The notes: generated by a model from the sequence alone, not told the origin. Shown: positions 16,068 through 26,010, counted from the first letter of the stretch. The stretch: DNA of 64,000 nt from Nostoc sp. FACHB-152 (GCF_014697475.1 NZ_JACJRV010000007.1:1-64000), one strand, 5' to 3'. Numbers and translations are program-made.

Positions 16068-18044
16068 TTATCGGAACATACTGTTAATCAGGTCGTTGTA
16101 GCGATCTGCAACAATGTGTCGCCGGATTTTTAGAGTTTGGGTCATCAAGCCATTTTCAATAGAAAACGGTTCTAAAATCAGGCGGAATGGCCCAATGCGG
16201 TCATCTATACGATAACCAGGACGGTTCTGCACTTCCCGATTCAATTCTTGCCGATACAAATCCTGGATTATTTTACTCTCCAGGTTAATTTTTTCACCTG
16301 ATGAACAGGTAATATTCTCATTTGGTATATCCAAGGATAGATTTTGGCTTTCGGCCCATTTTGCTAAGGCTTCGAGATTGGGGACAATTAAAGCACCGAG
16401 ACTGCGCTGATCTTGCCCTACAAGCATGATTTGGTCAATATAAGGCGATCGCAAACAGGCATCTTCAATTGGCTGTGGCTCGATGTTTTCCCCGTTGGTC
16501 AAAACAATTGTATCTTTTGCCCTGCCAGTCAGCACTAAGTCATTGTCTGGTGTTAACCAACCCAAGTCGCCACTATCAAACCATCCTTCAGGATCAATGG
16601 CTTTTGCTGTTGCTTCGGGGTTTTGGTAATAACCCTGCATGATTTGCGGCCCCTTCAACAACACCAAACCTCGTTGTCCTGTTGGTAGAGGCTGGCGGTT
16701 TTCAGGATCTACAATTTTTACTTCTGTACCAGGAATTGGTTGACCGGATGAACCACGAAAATTCCGCCAAGGACGACGGGCATTAGTCACGGGAGAAGTT
16801 TCTGTTAAACCGTAACCTTGTAAAATTTCTACACCAATAATTTCAAAAAAGTTATCAATATGCCTTGGCAATGCACCACCACCACTAATAACTTGTTTGA
16901 TGCGTCCACCTGTGGCTTCTCTCACCTTGGCATAAACTAGCTTTTCGCCTAAAAGATGAAACGGCAACAAAGTTAATGCTTGGGCTTTAGCTGCGGCTCG
17001 TTCAATGGCTGAAGCATTGACATGATCTAAACATAATCCTTGGGCAATGCGCTGCGCTTTGATATACTTTTCGCTCATGCCCAATAAAAAATTAATCAGG
17101 CGTTGCTTGCTTTGCGGTTGTTCACGAAACTGCTTTTGTACTCCTTCATAGATCGATTCCCACAGCCGAGGCACACCAATCATGAAATGAGGCTTAAATT
17201 CTTTTAAATCGCGTTTTACAGAACGCAAGTTAGTGTAAATTTGGGTGCAGCCTTGAGCGAGTAAAAAGTATTCACCACTACGTTCATAACTGTGCCAAGT
17301 AGGGAGAATACTTAAAACAATGTCGCCTGGTTCTGGTTGAACTATTGCCCGGAGGCTTTTCACTTGATGCATTAAATTGCTGTGCGACAACATTACACCT
17401 TTAGGTTTACCTGTAGTACCAGATGTATAAATTAAGGTTGCCAAGGAACTAGGATCTTGTTTGACTCGCACTAGGGTATGATTCCCACCAATTTCTTGTA
17501 ACTGGGAAAAATTGAGGATTTTCAGAGAGTCGTCGGTTGGTGGGGTTTCATCAGAAAGCAAGATAACTACCCGAATTGGTAAATCATCTAAGCGATCGCG
17601 CAGTCTATTAAAGGTTTTTAAATCTTCAACTACTAAAACTGTACTGCCACTGTTGGCAATGATAAACAACAGTTCCTCTTTTTCGGCTTGGGAACTCCGT
17701 ACTGCGTCAACTCCGCCAGCAGTCATGATGCCTTGGTCGGCAATGAACCAGCGAGGACTGTTATCAGCAATTAAAGAAATGCGATCGCCTACTTTGACTT
17801 CTAACGCTTGCAACCCAGCCGCAAATTGTTGAATTTGATCTGCTAAGTGGGCATAAGTAATTACTGTTTCTGGCTTAGAGTGCGGATTCTTCAACGCCAC
17901 AATATTACCAAATTTTCTGGCGGCTAAAGGCCAAATCTCCGATAGTAAATTTACTTTTGAGTAATCTATCGCACTTTGTAATGCCTGACTTTCTCTGGGG
18001 CTGATGTTAGATAATATGGACGGCGCAGTTTCGGTGTTTGTCAT
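16068..18044 (-). CDS. aas: Long-chain acyl-ACP/acyl-CoA synthetase (AMP-binding)
   Basis: 658 residues, the usual length for the cyanobacterial enzyme of the FadD/Aas type. It activates free fatty acids through an acyl-AMP; in cyanobacteria the acceptor is mainly acyl carrier protein, so it recycles fatty acids from membrane lipids. Motifs: P-loop-like YTSGTTGKPKGVMLSH (from residue 206), QGYGLTETSP, and GWFDSGDLGWL with TGRAKDTIVLTNGENIEP near the C-terminal hinge. Start ATG 18044. The acceptor (ACP or CoA) cannot be told from sequence alone. Confidence 0.9.
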   Translation of the reverse strand: MTNTETAPSILSNISPRESQALQSAIDYSKVNLLSEIWPLAARKFGNIVALKNPHSKPETVITYAHLADQIQQFAAGLQALEVKVGDRISLIADNSPRWFIADQGIMTAGGVDAVRSSQAEKEELLFIIANSGSTVLVVEDLKTFNRLRDRLDDLPIRVVILLSDETPPTDDSLKILNFSQLQEIGGNHTLVRVKQDPSSLATLIYTSGTTGKPKGVMLSHSNLMHQVKSLRAIVQPEPGDIVLSILPTWHSYERSGEYFLLAQGCTQIYTNLRSVKRDLKEFKPHFMIGVPRLWESIYEGVQKQFREQPQSKQRLINFLLGMSEKYIKAQRIAQGLCLDHVNASAIERAAAKAQALTLLPFHLLGEKLVYAKVREATGGRIKQVISGGGALPRHIDNFFEIIGVEILQGYGLTETSPVTNARRPWRNFRGSSGQPIPGTEVKIVDPENRQPLPTGQRGLVLLKGPQIMQGYYQNPEATAKAIDPEGWFDSGDLGWLTPDNDLVLTGRAKDTIVLTNGENIEPQPIEDACLRSPYIDQIMLVGQDQRSLGALIVPNLEALAKWAESQNLSLDIPNENITCSSGEKINLESKIIQDLYRQELNREVQNRPGYRIDDRIGPFRLILEPFSIENGLMTQTLKIRRHIVADRYNDLINSMFR

Positions 18045-18309
18045 ACAACATTACCTAAAGTGTAGTAATTATTTGCCAGTTTATTCTGCTCTTAAGCTAC
18101 GATATCCTTCCTTATTATTTACATCGCGGATTGTGTCAGCTATTTCACAAAATCCCCGGTTGTATTGATAAAAATTTATGTTAAAGTGAATTTATATAAA
18201 CTGGAAGCAATGCATTCTCTAATCTCTGCTGAGACTGATGTTTGCCACGCAAAATAGTGACCACCTAAATATTCAATGGGGGTGATTACCTATAACTTTC
18301 CAAGATGCT

Positions 18310-18528
18310 GTGTTCTTAACCCTGATCAGTTCCGCCGCCTGTGTAGCCTTCCCTAAACTTCTTTCTACAATTCTGGCTAAGACAAAATCTCCTAAAGCAT
18401 CTACAATTACGAATTCAGAAAACGCCAGAATAGAAATTACTGCTTTTCCCTACTGCACGGTTTATTCATTGACAGGTAGCCAATTTTGCAAATTCAGTCC
18501 GCGTTTTTGTTCTAGATGTTCTAGCTAA
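18310..18528 (+). CDS. Small hydrophobic ORF related to the one at 18899
   Basis: 72 codons from a GTG. The first ~30 residues (FLTLISSAACVAFPKLLSTIL + KTKS) resemble LLTLLNTVACLMLPKMLSVIL + KTKS of the ORF at 18899. Weak similarity may continue upstream of the GTG (QDA against IDG), where no good start exists before the stop at 18283, and the C-terminal half is unrelated. No ribosome site is obvious. It could be a decayed copy rather than a working gene. Confidence 0.35.
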   Translation: MFLTLISSAACVAFPKLLSTILAKTKSPKASTITNSENARIEITAFPYCTVYSLTGSQFCKFSPRFCSRCSS

Positions 18529-18544
18529 TAATAGACAAAGACTT

Positions 18545-18577
18545 AGATCCCCGATTTCTTAAAGAAGTTGGGGATCT
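18545..18577. repeat. 33-bp dispersed palindrome, copy A
   Basis: Hairpin-forming sequence AGATCCCCGATTTCTT, loop A, AAGAAGTTGGGGATCT. Relative to the perfect copy at 22823 it has two changes that leave G-U pairs in the plus-strand RNA. Confidence 0.85.
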
Positions 18578-18730
18578 TGTTGTTCACTAAAAGTTTGTAT
18601 CTAAGGAGACTGATTAAAAAGGGATAATTTTTTGCTTTTTATTCGCTATTAGTATCATAAAAATTCCACTCCCTATCAGCAGGAAATTCAGCAGTGTTTA
18701 ACAATACGAGAATTTGATGCGATCGCTTTT

Positions 18731-18763
18731 AGATCTCCGACTTCTTTGAAAAGTCAAGGAGCT
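18731..18763. repeat. 33-bp dispersed palindrome, degenerate copy B
   Basis: AGATCTCCGACTTCTTTGAA... AAGTCAAGGAGCT keeps the layout of the palindrome family, but several pairs are lost. It is a decayed member. Confidence 0.6.
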
Positions 18764-18898
18764 TGTGGTTTACAAAACTAAACATTGAACTAGCTTATAG
18801 ATACCAAAAGAAAATCAAAATCGCTTATGTAACTCATTTGACTAATTATGTTTCACACTAGATAAATAACAAACAGATTTTTGAAGGAGAGCGTTTAT

Positions 18899-19069
18899 AT
18901 GAGTCTGATAGATGGGCTATTGCTGACGCTGCTGAATACTGTTGCTTGTCTGATGTTGCCAAAAATGTTGTCGGTAATTTTGGGAAACAAAACTAAATCA
19001 GAATCTCAATCAGTTATTGAATTACCAGCGTCGAGTTCTGAAATGCCTAATTTGATAGATGCAGTTTAA
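18899..19069 (+). CDS. 56-residue hydrophobic small protein
   Basis: Start ATG 18899 is chosen over TTG 18881 because a strong ribosome site (GAAGGAGAG, 18883-18891) lies at the right distance. Residues 3-27 (LIDGLLLTLLNTVACLMLPK...) form one likely membrane helix with a Cys and a Pro; the tail is polar and ends NLIDAV. The N-terminal half resembles the ORF at 18310. I do not recognise the family. The good ribosome site and the paralogue suggest a real membrane micro-protein. Confidence 0.55.
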   Translation: MSLIDGLLLTLLNTVACLMLPKMLSVILGNKTKSESQSVIELPASSSEMPNLIDAV

Positions 19070-19186
19070 AAAAGCTAATTAATTGATTCAGGCGATCGCT
19101 AGGGGAATAATTACCTAAAAAGAAACTCAAGTTGATTTGATGATAATTATTTAATTTGTGTGATCGCCTTGTCATCTCAACTCATT

Positions 19187-21343
19187 TTATTTGCGCTTGT
19201 CCCGTCGCCACTTCTCTTTTACTAAACGAATTTCTTCAAAAGAATAGGCAGTGCCAAGTTGTTCTTTAAGTGGAGTCAAGGGAATATCGCCAAGAACTTC
19301 TAAAATCTGCCAAATTTTTTGATGACGTTCTAAAGGCACAATCTGGTTTATATCTACAGGCTGATTTTTTTCGATTAATTTGGCTAGATGACTCACAATG
19401 GTAGCTGGGCTAAGTTTTCGTTTTTTGGCAATTTCGCTAACACTTAAACCTTGTTGATGTAGCTGTAATGTTTGTAATTCTGTACCAGAAATTAAACTGA
19501 CTGAGGGTATATCTTCAGCAGCTTGATTAACCGCATTTTTAGCATTACGATAAGCACGAATTTCTGCTAAAAACTTATCACCATATTGGGCAAGTTTATG
19601 ACTCCCTACACCCGATAACTTGCCAAACTCAACTAAAGTTTTAGGTTGTACCTGTGCCATCAACTTTAATGTAGAGTCATGAAAGATAACGTAGGGCGGT
19701 ACAGATTGTTCATCAGCTAATTGCTTACGCAGCGATCGCAATCTATATAATAGTTCTTCTGCCTCAGCCAACTTGGGATTATCTTCGATTAAAGTTAGTT
19801 TTGGCGTTGCAGAGATAGCGATTTCAACTTTGCGTTGTCGTCGCATGACTTCCCAACTGTGGGCATTTAATTTTAAAACAGAGTAACCATCATTAGTTTG
19901 TTCTAGCAAACCTTGATGTAAAAGCGATCGCCCTAACATTCGCCATTCATCAACGCTTCTATCTTTACCGATACCATAGGTAGAAAGCTTGTCATGTTCG
20001 TATTGCGTAATCTTTTGATTTTTTGCCCCGCGCAACACATCAATAATATGCAGCATCCCAAATCTTTCTTTGCAACGCGCCACACAAGATAAAAACTTCA
20101 TGGCTTCAATTGTCCAATCTTCTACAGGTTTGGGATGACGACAATTATCACAATTGTTGCAATTTCCCAGAAACCTTTCGCCAAAATAACCTAGTTGAAT
20201 TGTACGACGGCAATCTGTCCCTTCAGCGTAGTCTATCATTTGCCGCAGTTGTTGTTTAGCAATCAACTGTTCTTGGGCATCAGTTTTTTGGTTAATACTC
20301 CATTCAATAGTTTTGATATCACCAAAGCTGAAAAAGATAGTACAACGTGATGCTTCGCCATCTCTACCAGCCCTGCCAGATTCTTGATAGTAACTTTCTA
20401 AATTACGCGGAATATCATAATGAATTACTAAGCGGACATCTGGTTTATTAATTCCCATGCCAAAGGCGATAGTTGCCACCATCACCCGCGCATCATCTCG
20501 AATAAATCGCGTTTGATTATTGCTGCGTTCTTCGTCACTTAATCCGGCATGATAAGGAAGAACGGAAACTTTATCATTTTGCAGTTTAAAAGTTAATTCA
20601 TCAACTTTTTTGCGAGTTAGACAATAAATAATAGCTGAACCGTCAATTTCTCGAATCAGTTCTAATAATTCAGCGTAAGCATATTTAGTTTTAGGACGGA
20701 CTTCGTAATAAAGATTTTGGCGATTAAAACTAGCAATGTGAATACTAGGCTGCTTTAACCCGATTTGTTGAATGATATCCGAACGGACGCGTTCAGTAGC
20801 CGTTGCTGTTAATGCAATTGTTGGAACATTCGGATAACGCGATCGCAATGAGCGCAACTGGCGATATTCTGGACGAAAATCATGTCCCCACTCAGAAACA
20901 CAGTGCGCTTCATCAATTGCAAAAGTAGAAATGCCAACTTGGTGATGTACTAAATCCAGAAACGGCAAAAACCTTTCACTCATCAGCCGTTCTGGGGCGA
21001 CGTAGAGTAATCTTACCTTGCCATTGAGGATGGCATCTTCCCGCGATCGCACTTGATAAGGATTCAAACTACTATTAAGAAACGTCGCACTAATATTATT
21101 ATTTCGCAGTGCTTCAACTTGGTCTTGCATCAACGCAATTAACGGCGATACCACTACTGTTAATCCCTTTTTGATTAACGCTGGTAGTTGAAAGCACAAA
21201 GATTTTCCCCCACCCGTTGGCATCACTACCAGCAAATCTCGATTTTGTAGCGCATCTTCGATAATTTTTCGCTGTCCCGGACGGAACTGATCGTAACCGA
21301 AGTGATATTTTAACGCTTGTTCGAGATTGGGATACTGAAGCAT
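19187..21343 (-). CDS. recQ: ATP-dependent DNA helicase RecQ
   Basis: 718 residues with the full RecQ layout. Motif I is MPTGGGKS (K47), motif II is [15 protein letters not shown], and motif VI is [12 protein letters not shown] zinc-binding RQC region follows (C in DCRRT, then CNNCDNC), then a winged helix and an HRDC domain (about 530-600, [22 protein letters not shown]). A final helix-turn-helix ([21 protein letters not shown]) is found in many bacterial RecQ proteins. It unwinds 3'-5' in RecF-type recombination and fork repair. Start ATG 21343. Confidence 0.95.
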   Translation of the reverse strand: MLQYPNLEQALKYHFGYDQFRPGQRKIIEDALQNRDLLVVMPTGGGKSLCFQLPALIKKGLTVVVSPLIALMQDQVEALRNNNISATFLNSSLNPYQVRSREDAILNGKVRLLYVAPERLMSERFLPFLDLVHHQVGISTFAIDEAHCVSEWGHDFRPEYRQLRSLRSRYPNVPTIALTATATERVRSDIIQQIGLKQPSIHIASFNRQNLYYEVRPKTKYAYAELLELIREIDGSAIIYCLTRKKVDELTFKLQNDKVSVLPYHAGLSDEERSNNQTRFIRDDARVMVATIAFGMGINKPDVRLVIHYDIPRNLESYYQESGRAGRDGEASRCTIFFSFGDIKTIEWSINQKTDAQEQLIAKQQLRQMIDYAEGTDCRRTIQLGYFGERFLGNCNNCDNCRHPKPVEDWTIEAMKFLSCVARCKERFGMLHIIDVLRGAKNQKITQYEHDKLSTYGIGKDRSVDEWRMLGRSLLHQGLLEQTNDGYSVLKLNAHSWEVMRRQRKVEIAISATPKLTLIEDNPKLAEAEELLYRLRSLRKQLADEQSVPPYVIFHDSTLKLMAQVQPKTLVEFGKLSGVGSHKLAQYGDKFLAEIRAYRNAKNAVNQAAEDIPSVSLISGTELQTLQLHQQGLSVSEIAKKRKLSPATIVSHLAKLIEKNQPVDINQIVPLERHQKIWQILEVLGDIPLTPLKEQLGTAYSFEEIRLVKEKWRRDKRK

Positions 21344-21504
21344 GGCGATGTCTACGACGGGCTACGCCTACGCATTTTTGGTGCTTTTTGCGTAGGTAGT
21401 GGATACCAAGATTATAAAAGCACAAAATCCTTTCTGTGCTTGGGTGTGAATTAAAATATGTGCAGGCATGACCCCAGCAAAACTTTACTAGGAGAAATAA
21501 AACA

Positions 21505-22137
21505 ATGGTCAGCAGCCTGAAAGAACTGCTAAACGACACAGAATTATCACAAACTGACGACCCAGAGGAAAAATTTGTCACTACTGGCGTAAGCTGGCAA
21601 ATGTATGAAGCCTTACTCGCCAAACTAGAAGATAACTCTCATTACCGCGTCAATTATATAGATGGAATATTAGAAATTGTGTCACCGTCTATCAGGCATG
21701 AAAATATTAAAAAACGTTTAGCTATTTTAATAGAACGCTATCTCTACTTAAAACGAATTCGATTCAACCCAATGGGAAGTTCCACTGTTAAAAAACAACT
21801 CAAACAAGCTGGAGTCGAACCCGATGAATGCTACGCCATTGGAGAGAAAAAAAATATCCCAGATTTAGCTATAGAGGTAATTATTACTAGTGGTAGCCTG
21901 GAAAAACTAAAAATTTACCAACGCTTGGGAGTATCTGAGGTGTGGGTTTGGCAAATCAATCAACTCAAACTTTATCATTTACGCGAAGAAACACCATCCC
22001 AGTTTTTAGATACTCATGGTTATGAACAGATTACTTTAAGTGAAATATTATCTGAACTGAATATTGCCTTATTAAAACAATGCGTTCAAATTTCTGATGA
22101 TATTGAAGCGATTGACCAATTTGAACAAAATGTGTAA
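21505..22137 (+). CDS. Uma2-family (DUF820) putative restriction-like nuclease
   Basis: 210 residues. PD-(D/E)XK fold signature of Uma2: YRVNYIDGILEIVSPS, then EPDECYAIG, PDLAIEVIITSG and EKLKIYQRLGVSEVWVW. The family is hugely expanded in cyanobacteria and its role is not known; nuclease activity is predicted from the fold. GGAGA lies 10 bp before the start. A detached Uma2-like C-terminal fragment lies at about 22690-22788. Confidence 0.88.
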   Translation: MVSSLKELLNDTELSQTDDPEEKFVTTGVSWQMYEALLAKLEDNSHYRVNYIDGILEIVSPSIRHENIKKRLAILIERYLYLKRIRFNPMGSSTVKKQLKQAGVEPDECYAIGEKKNIPDLAIEVIITSGSLEKLKIYQRLGVSEVWVWQINQLKLYHLREETPSQFLDTHGYEQITLSEILSELNIALLKQCVQISDDIEAIDQFEQNV

Positions 22138-22264
22138 GTTCTAGGAATTTATGAATACAGGTTTTTAACAACGCCAAAAACTTTCATTCAATAATGTTTC
22201 AATATCATTAGGAAAAATTTTACTTAAATAGTGCTAATAAAAATGTGATCATTGCCACTAGCAC

Positions 22265-22516
22265 TTTAACATTGATAAGTTTTGCTTTAGCATTACTAAC
22301 AAAGGTATAAGGCTTTGCTGCTAACGTTCAAGCTGTTGTCACAAATGCTTTAACATTGATAAGTTTTGCTTTAGCATTACTAACAAAGGTATAAGGGTTT
22401 TCTGCTAACGTTCAAGCTGTTGTGACAAATGTTTTAACATTAATAAGTTTCGCTTTAGCATTCCAAACAAAGGTATAAGAATTTGCTGCTAACGTTCAAG
22501 TAGTTGTTACAAATGC
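22265..22516. repeat. 84-bp tandem repeat, three copies, with conserved in-frame stop
   Basis: Units start at 22265, 22349 and 22433, exactly 84 bp apart, with a few substitutions. In the plus frame each unit reads ...LTLISFALALLTKV-stop, then ANVQAVVTNA; the TAA is present in all three. A partial fourth half (ASVLITDNKAVVANIQALVKYA) follows. The repeat therefore looks like an amplified piece of a broken gene, not an open protein repeat. Confidence 0.85.
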
Positions 22517-22689
22517 TTCTGTTTTAATCACAGATAACAAAGCTGTTGTTGCTAACATACAAGCATTAGTAAAATATGCTTGTATGTTCATAACGCATAC
22601 ACGAGATATTTTTATCTATAGCTTTGCTACTACAAAAGTACTTAAATTATTCTTTTCAAGATAATTTTATTTAAGCTTCGCATTGCACG

Positions 22690-22788
22690 AGTAGCAAAAT
22701 TAGACAGCAAATACAACAAGTACAACAGCAAGCAGAACGTTTTGCTGCAAAACTACGGGAGTTAAATATCGATCCAGATACTATCTAA
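22690..22788 (+). pseudogene. Remnant of a Uma2-type C-terminus
   Basis: The plus frame reads SSKIRQQIQQVQQQAERFAAKLREL NIDPDTI-stop in total, without any start. This Gln/Glu-rich coil ending in LRELxIDPD is the usual tail of cyanobacterial Uma2 proteins. It has no N-terminal domain, so it is a relic. Confidence 0.6.
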
Positions 22789-22822
22789 AAATAGAATCAA
22801 TTTAAGTTTTTGACCAATTTCC

Positions 22823-22855
22823 AGATCCCCGACTTCTCAAAGAAGTCGGGGATCT
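22823..22855. repeat. 33-bp dispersed palindrome, copy C (perfect)
   Basis: Perfect hairpin: arms AGATCCCCGACTTCT and AGAAGTCGGGGATCT around a CAA loop. It sits directly against the next relic reading frame. Confidence 0.9.
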
Positions 22856-22857
22856 AA

Positions 22858-23262
22858 TTATGGTTAAATCTACGTCGTCCATACTTGCAACAACAAATAA
22901 ACGCAGACTTAGGTTATTTCCGTCACGGTTCAGAATTGTTGAGCAAAGCCATAGACTCAATTCGTGGCATAGTAGAAATAGAGTAAGCAGAACTCGATAG
23001 AGAACAAGCAGAACGCGATCGCTCTCTAGAAAACACCATCCCAATATTAGGTATCGGCTTTGGTGGTGGTGCAATTGTTTCTGGCGTAGTTGTTCAAAAT
23101 ATTGATAAAATCAACCAACCCCTAGCAACCATATCTCCAGATAATCAACCCCATCCTCTTTTTGCATCTTTACTTTTGAGTATCCTTGCTACTTTCTTGT
23201 GTACCGCCTTGGGTTGGTGGTGGATAAACAGACACAAAGACTATCCTAGAAATAACAAGTAA
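22858..23262 (+). pseudogene. C-terminal relic of a membrane protein, with internal stop
   Basis: One continuous frame without a start reads LRRPYLQQQINADLGYFRHG..., then TAA at 22984-22986 inside IVEIE/AELDREQ. It continues ENTIPILGIGFGGGAIVSGV and FASLLLSILATFLCTALGWW to the stop at 23260-23262. Two hydrophobic segments mark the end of a membrane protein. The internal stop, the missing 5' part and the palindrome at its left edge show it is broken. I do not know the parent family. Confidence 0.65.
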
Positions 23263-23277
23263 ATTTACTAAATATTT

Positions 23278-24036
23278 ATGACAACTATCTCAATTACCGA
23301 TTCTCTAGTTCCTAATCCTGTACCAAAATCAGCAATAATTCGTTTAGAAAATATCTTTAAAATCTACGGCAGTGGAGAAACCGAAGTCAAAGCACTTAAC
23401 GATGTAAACTTGACTATTACAGAAGGCGAGTATTGTTCAATTATGGGGCCTTCTGGTTCAGGTAAATCAACAGCCATGAATATTATCGGCTGTTTAGATC
23501 GTCCCACATCTGGACATTATTATTTAGATAACCTTGATGTTGCTCATATGGATGATAAAGCCTTGGCACACATCCGCAATAAAAAATTGGGGTTTGTCTT
23601 CCAACAATTTCACCTGTTACCCCAACTTACAGCCCTAGAAAATGTCATGTTGCCAATGGCATACGCTAATGTTAACCCGACAGAAAGACGCGATCGCGCA
23701 GTTGTCGCACTTACAAGAGTTGGTTTAGAAAAACGCCTCAACAACAAACCCACTCAACTTTCAGGTGGACAACAACAAAGAGTAGCGATCGCCCGTGCAA
23801 TTGTCAATCGTCCTGTCGTGCTTCTCGCCGATGAACCCACAGGCGCACTTGACTCCCGCACAACTGGGGAAGTATTAGATATTTTTGGTGAATTAAATGC
23901 TAGCGGTATCACCGTCGTGATGGTGACTCACGAACCAGAAGTAGCGCGCCAAACCCAGCGCATAGTTTGGTTCCGTGATGGTCAAGTAGTACACTCTAAC
24001 CTCACACCAGCCGATTTAACTCAAGTAGCTGGTTAG
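23278..24036 (+). CDS. ABC transporter ATP-binding protein, MacB/LolD type
   Basis: 252 residues. Walker A is [10 protein letters not shown]-loop [11 protein letters not shown], signature [14 protein letters not shown], Walker [14 protein letters not shown] and H-loop VTHEP. The order and the stretch [11 protein letters not shown] are those of MacB/LolD/DevA-type ATPases, which pair with FtsX-like permeases for export of lipoproteins, peptides or glycolipids. No permease or HlyD-type gene is next to it, so the partner must lie elsewhere. The start at 23278 lies 16 bp after the relic at 22858-23262. Confidence 0.9.
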   Translation: MTTISITDSLVPNPVPKSAIIRLENIFKIYGSGETEVKALNDVNLTITEGEYCSIMGPSGSGKSTAMNIIGCLDRPTSGHYYLDNLDVAHMDDKALAHIRNKKLGFVFQQFHLLPQLTALENVMLPMAYANVNPTERRDRAVVALTRVGLEKRLNNKPTQLSGGQQQRVAIARAIVNRPVVLLADEPTGALDSRTTGEVLDIFGELNASGITVVMVTHEPEVARQTQRIVWFRDGQVVHSNLTPADLTQVAG

Positions 24037-24146
24037 AGACTAGAGACTAGAGGTTAGAGGCTAGGAAAGATATACCTTCTATAATTCAGGACAGACTTTT
24101 AACCCTGTCACCTGTTTCCTGCTATATTAACTAGCCCCTAGCCCCT

Positions 24147-24677
24147 CTAAAGGCTTGATGTTTTGCCAGTTTCGGCTTGTGTTTCTATTGGTTTGACATC
24201 AGTGTAGCCCATTTCGCCAGCGATCGTTCTAAAAACTGACATTTGCTCTTCAAAATCTAATTCTTCTATTTGAGCGATCAAATCATTAATTGCATTATTT
24301 GGCTCATAATTATCTGGCAAGTCAACCACTGTCTTACCCATAGCTACTGCCCAAACATACCAAACTAACAGCTGATTATTTTCTTTGATTGCACCGTAAG
24401 CACGAGAATATTCTGTATCTTTGCGTTCAACAATATCCCGCATTACATTGAGTTGTTCTTCATCTGATAATTCCAAAAAATTGTTTAATAAAAGTGGTGC
24501 TAATTCAGGTTCAGCAGCAGCTGGCGCAGCAGGAGTAATGGATTCACCCATCTCTTCATAAACGAGATAAAACCATGCTAATTTAGCATCAGTATTTAAA
24601 CTATTAAATGCTTGTACAACATTTTGAGTTTCATTGCTCAATGCTTGAGACGCTTTATTTTCGTAACTAGCTGTCAT
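24147..24677 (-). CDS. Helical carotenoid protein (OCP N-terminal domain homologue)
   Basis: 176 residues that match only the all-helical N-terminal domain of the orange carotenoid protein: FNSLNTDAKLAWFYLVYEEMG, LLLNNFLELSDEEQLNVMRDI, EYSRAYGAIKENNQLLVWYVWAVAMGKTVV, FEEQMSVFRTIAGEMGY. HCPs bind one carotenoid and quench singlet oxygen and, in some paralogues, phycobilisome energy. A good ribosome site (GGAGATAAATT) precedes ATG 24677. Its natural counterpart, the OCP C-terminal domain homologue, is 2.7 kb away at 27329. In Anabaena PCC 7120 HCP4 and CTDH are neighbours, which suggests this is the HCP4-like type, but I cannot prove the subtype. Confidence 0.92.
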   Translation of the reverse strand: MTASYENKASQALSNETQNVVQAFNSLNTDAKLAWFYLVYEEMGESITPAAPAAAEPELAPLLLNNFLELSDEEQLNVMRDIVERKDTEYSRAYGAIKENNQLLVWYVWAVAMGKTVVDLPDNYEPNNAINDLIAQIEELDFEEQMSVFRTIAGEMGYTDVKPIETQAETGKTSSL

Positions 24678-24892
24678 AATTTATCTCCGGGAAATTAACA
24701 TATCAAACTAAGAGTTACCAGACTTTGATCATTATGATCTCCCTCCCAGAGAAAGAGTTATTTATATTGAAAATTAAAACTTATATCTATCTTGTAATAG
24801 AGGAATAATCTCTCCGCAGATGGCAGAAATACCTAAAGTTACCTGAGTATAATCGCCTCAGCATTTAATAAAATTACTCAAGGTGTTAAATT

Positions 24893-25270
24893 ATGCCAGA
24901 AGATACAATAAAACCAAACCCAAATGAAGCTACTACTCATGATGCACAATTAGCCGCAGAACAAATGGCTAGTGGCGAAGAAAAAGTACAAAAAGTAGAT
25001 TTTGATGCTGATTATGCAGCAGCACAGCAGTTCAGCGTTAGCGATGTAGATCGGACTCCCGAAGGCGCAGCAGCAGCCGAAGCTGCAACCGCAAACAAAT
25101 TTGAAGTTCCAGAAGCAGAAGAGAGAAAAACAGAAGCGCAATCAACAGGAAATCCTGATGATTATTTAGAGTTAGCTAAAGAAGTTGGTGGTTCTCGCAG
25201 CGAAGGCGTATCAAATGTAAGTGATGATTTAATACAACAAGCTATAGAAAAGGGTCAACCTAAAAAATAA
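24893..25270 (+). CDS. Acidic, probably disordered small protein
   Basis: 125 residues, very rich in Ala, Glu, Asp and Gln, with no hydrophobic core, no Cys and no Trp. Segments: QLAAEQMASGEEKVQKVDFDADYAAAQQF (residues ~19-47), an Ala/Glu stretch around 58-85, and a more ordered end GNPDDYLELAKEVGG...SDDLIQQAIEKGQPKK. It is divergent from the HCP gene with 215 bp between them. I do not recognise the family; regulation or stress protection is only a guess. Confidence 0.65.
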   Translation: MPEDTIKPNPNEATTHDAQLAAEQMASGEEKVQKVDFDADYAAAQQFSVSDVDRTPEGAAAAEAATANKFEVPEAEERKTEAQSTGNPDDYLELAKEVGGSRSEGVSNVSDDLIQQAIEKGQPKK

Positions 25271-25371
25271 GCAACTGAAGTGTGAAGTATGAAGTCTGAA
25301 TTATGATCTTTTAGGTTTCATTCTTCATACTTTATTTCTTGGGATTTGGCTATTCCTCTTTGACTTTGTAT

Positions 25372-26010
25372 TTAACAACAGTTTTTCAGAATATCTAGCA
25401 GTTCGCTTGGGTGATGAATTAAATAATCTGGCTTTTGCTTAGATAATACTTCGGTAGAGTTAAATCCCCAAGTAACGGCAACAACTCTAATGTTAGCTTT
25501 TTTTGATGCTTCTATATCCCTAGTTTCATCACCAACGTAGATAACTGCTTGAGTAGGAATTTGCCTTTGCTTTAATACATTATTGATTATTGTAGTTTTG
25601 CCAAAAATAGTTACTCCAGAGTAAATAAAATCAAACAGATTATCTAAGTCATGGTTGTTAAGGAAAGCCGTCACATTTTCCTTAGAGTTAGAAGTGATAA
25701 TTCCTAACTGATAACCTTGACTTTTGAGTTCTGTTAAAGCTTCTCGAATTCCTGGAATTGGGTGAAACTCGTGAATTTTATTTTTGAGTTCTGATTTAAC
25801 TTTTTTGAGTAGAAAAGGAATTTTTAATAGAGAAACGCCTGAGTATTTAATAATTTCTCTAGAGGTCAAATTCCTTAAGTAAGCAAGTTGGTCAGGAGTT
25901 ATTTGTTTGTAGCCAAACTCTGTAGCTAAACGATTGGCAATACCTATAAGAGCATCTACTGTATCCGCGATCGTGCCATCAAAATCAAAAACAATTACTT
26001 TCTGAGTCAT
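25372..26010 (-). CDS. HAD-superfamily hydrolase (phosphoglycolate-phosphatase-like)
   Basis: 212 residues from ATG 26010. HAD motif I is VFDFDGTIADT (nucleophile D in the first DxD), motif II is IITSNS, motif III lysine is in GKTTII, and motif IV is VGDETRDIEAS. The helical cap after motif I fits Gph/YqaB-like subfamilies, so the substrate is a small phosphorylated metabolite, unknown here. The gene overlaps the 3' end of queG by 26 bp and is probably co-transcribed. A start further upstream (26115) would run deep into queG and is unlikely. Confidence 0.85.
   Translation of the reverse strand: MTQKVIVFDFDGTIADTVDALIGIANRLATEFGYKQITPDQLAYLRNLTSREIIKYSGVSLLKIPFLLKKVKSELKNKIHEFHPIPGIREALTELKSQGYQLGIITSNSKENVTAFLNNHDLDNLFDFIYSGVTIFGKTTIINNVLKQRQIPTQAVIYVGDETRDIEASKKANIRVVAVTWGFNSTEVLSKQKPDYLIHHPSELLDILKNCC

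Larger units (their letters stand above)
18529..18898. other. Gap with two copies of a 33-bp palindrome
   Basis: 370 bp between the two related small ORFs. It holds one good (18545-18577) and one degenerate (18731-18763) copy of the dispersed palindrome described separately. Nothing else is recognisable. Confidence 0.5.
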
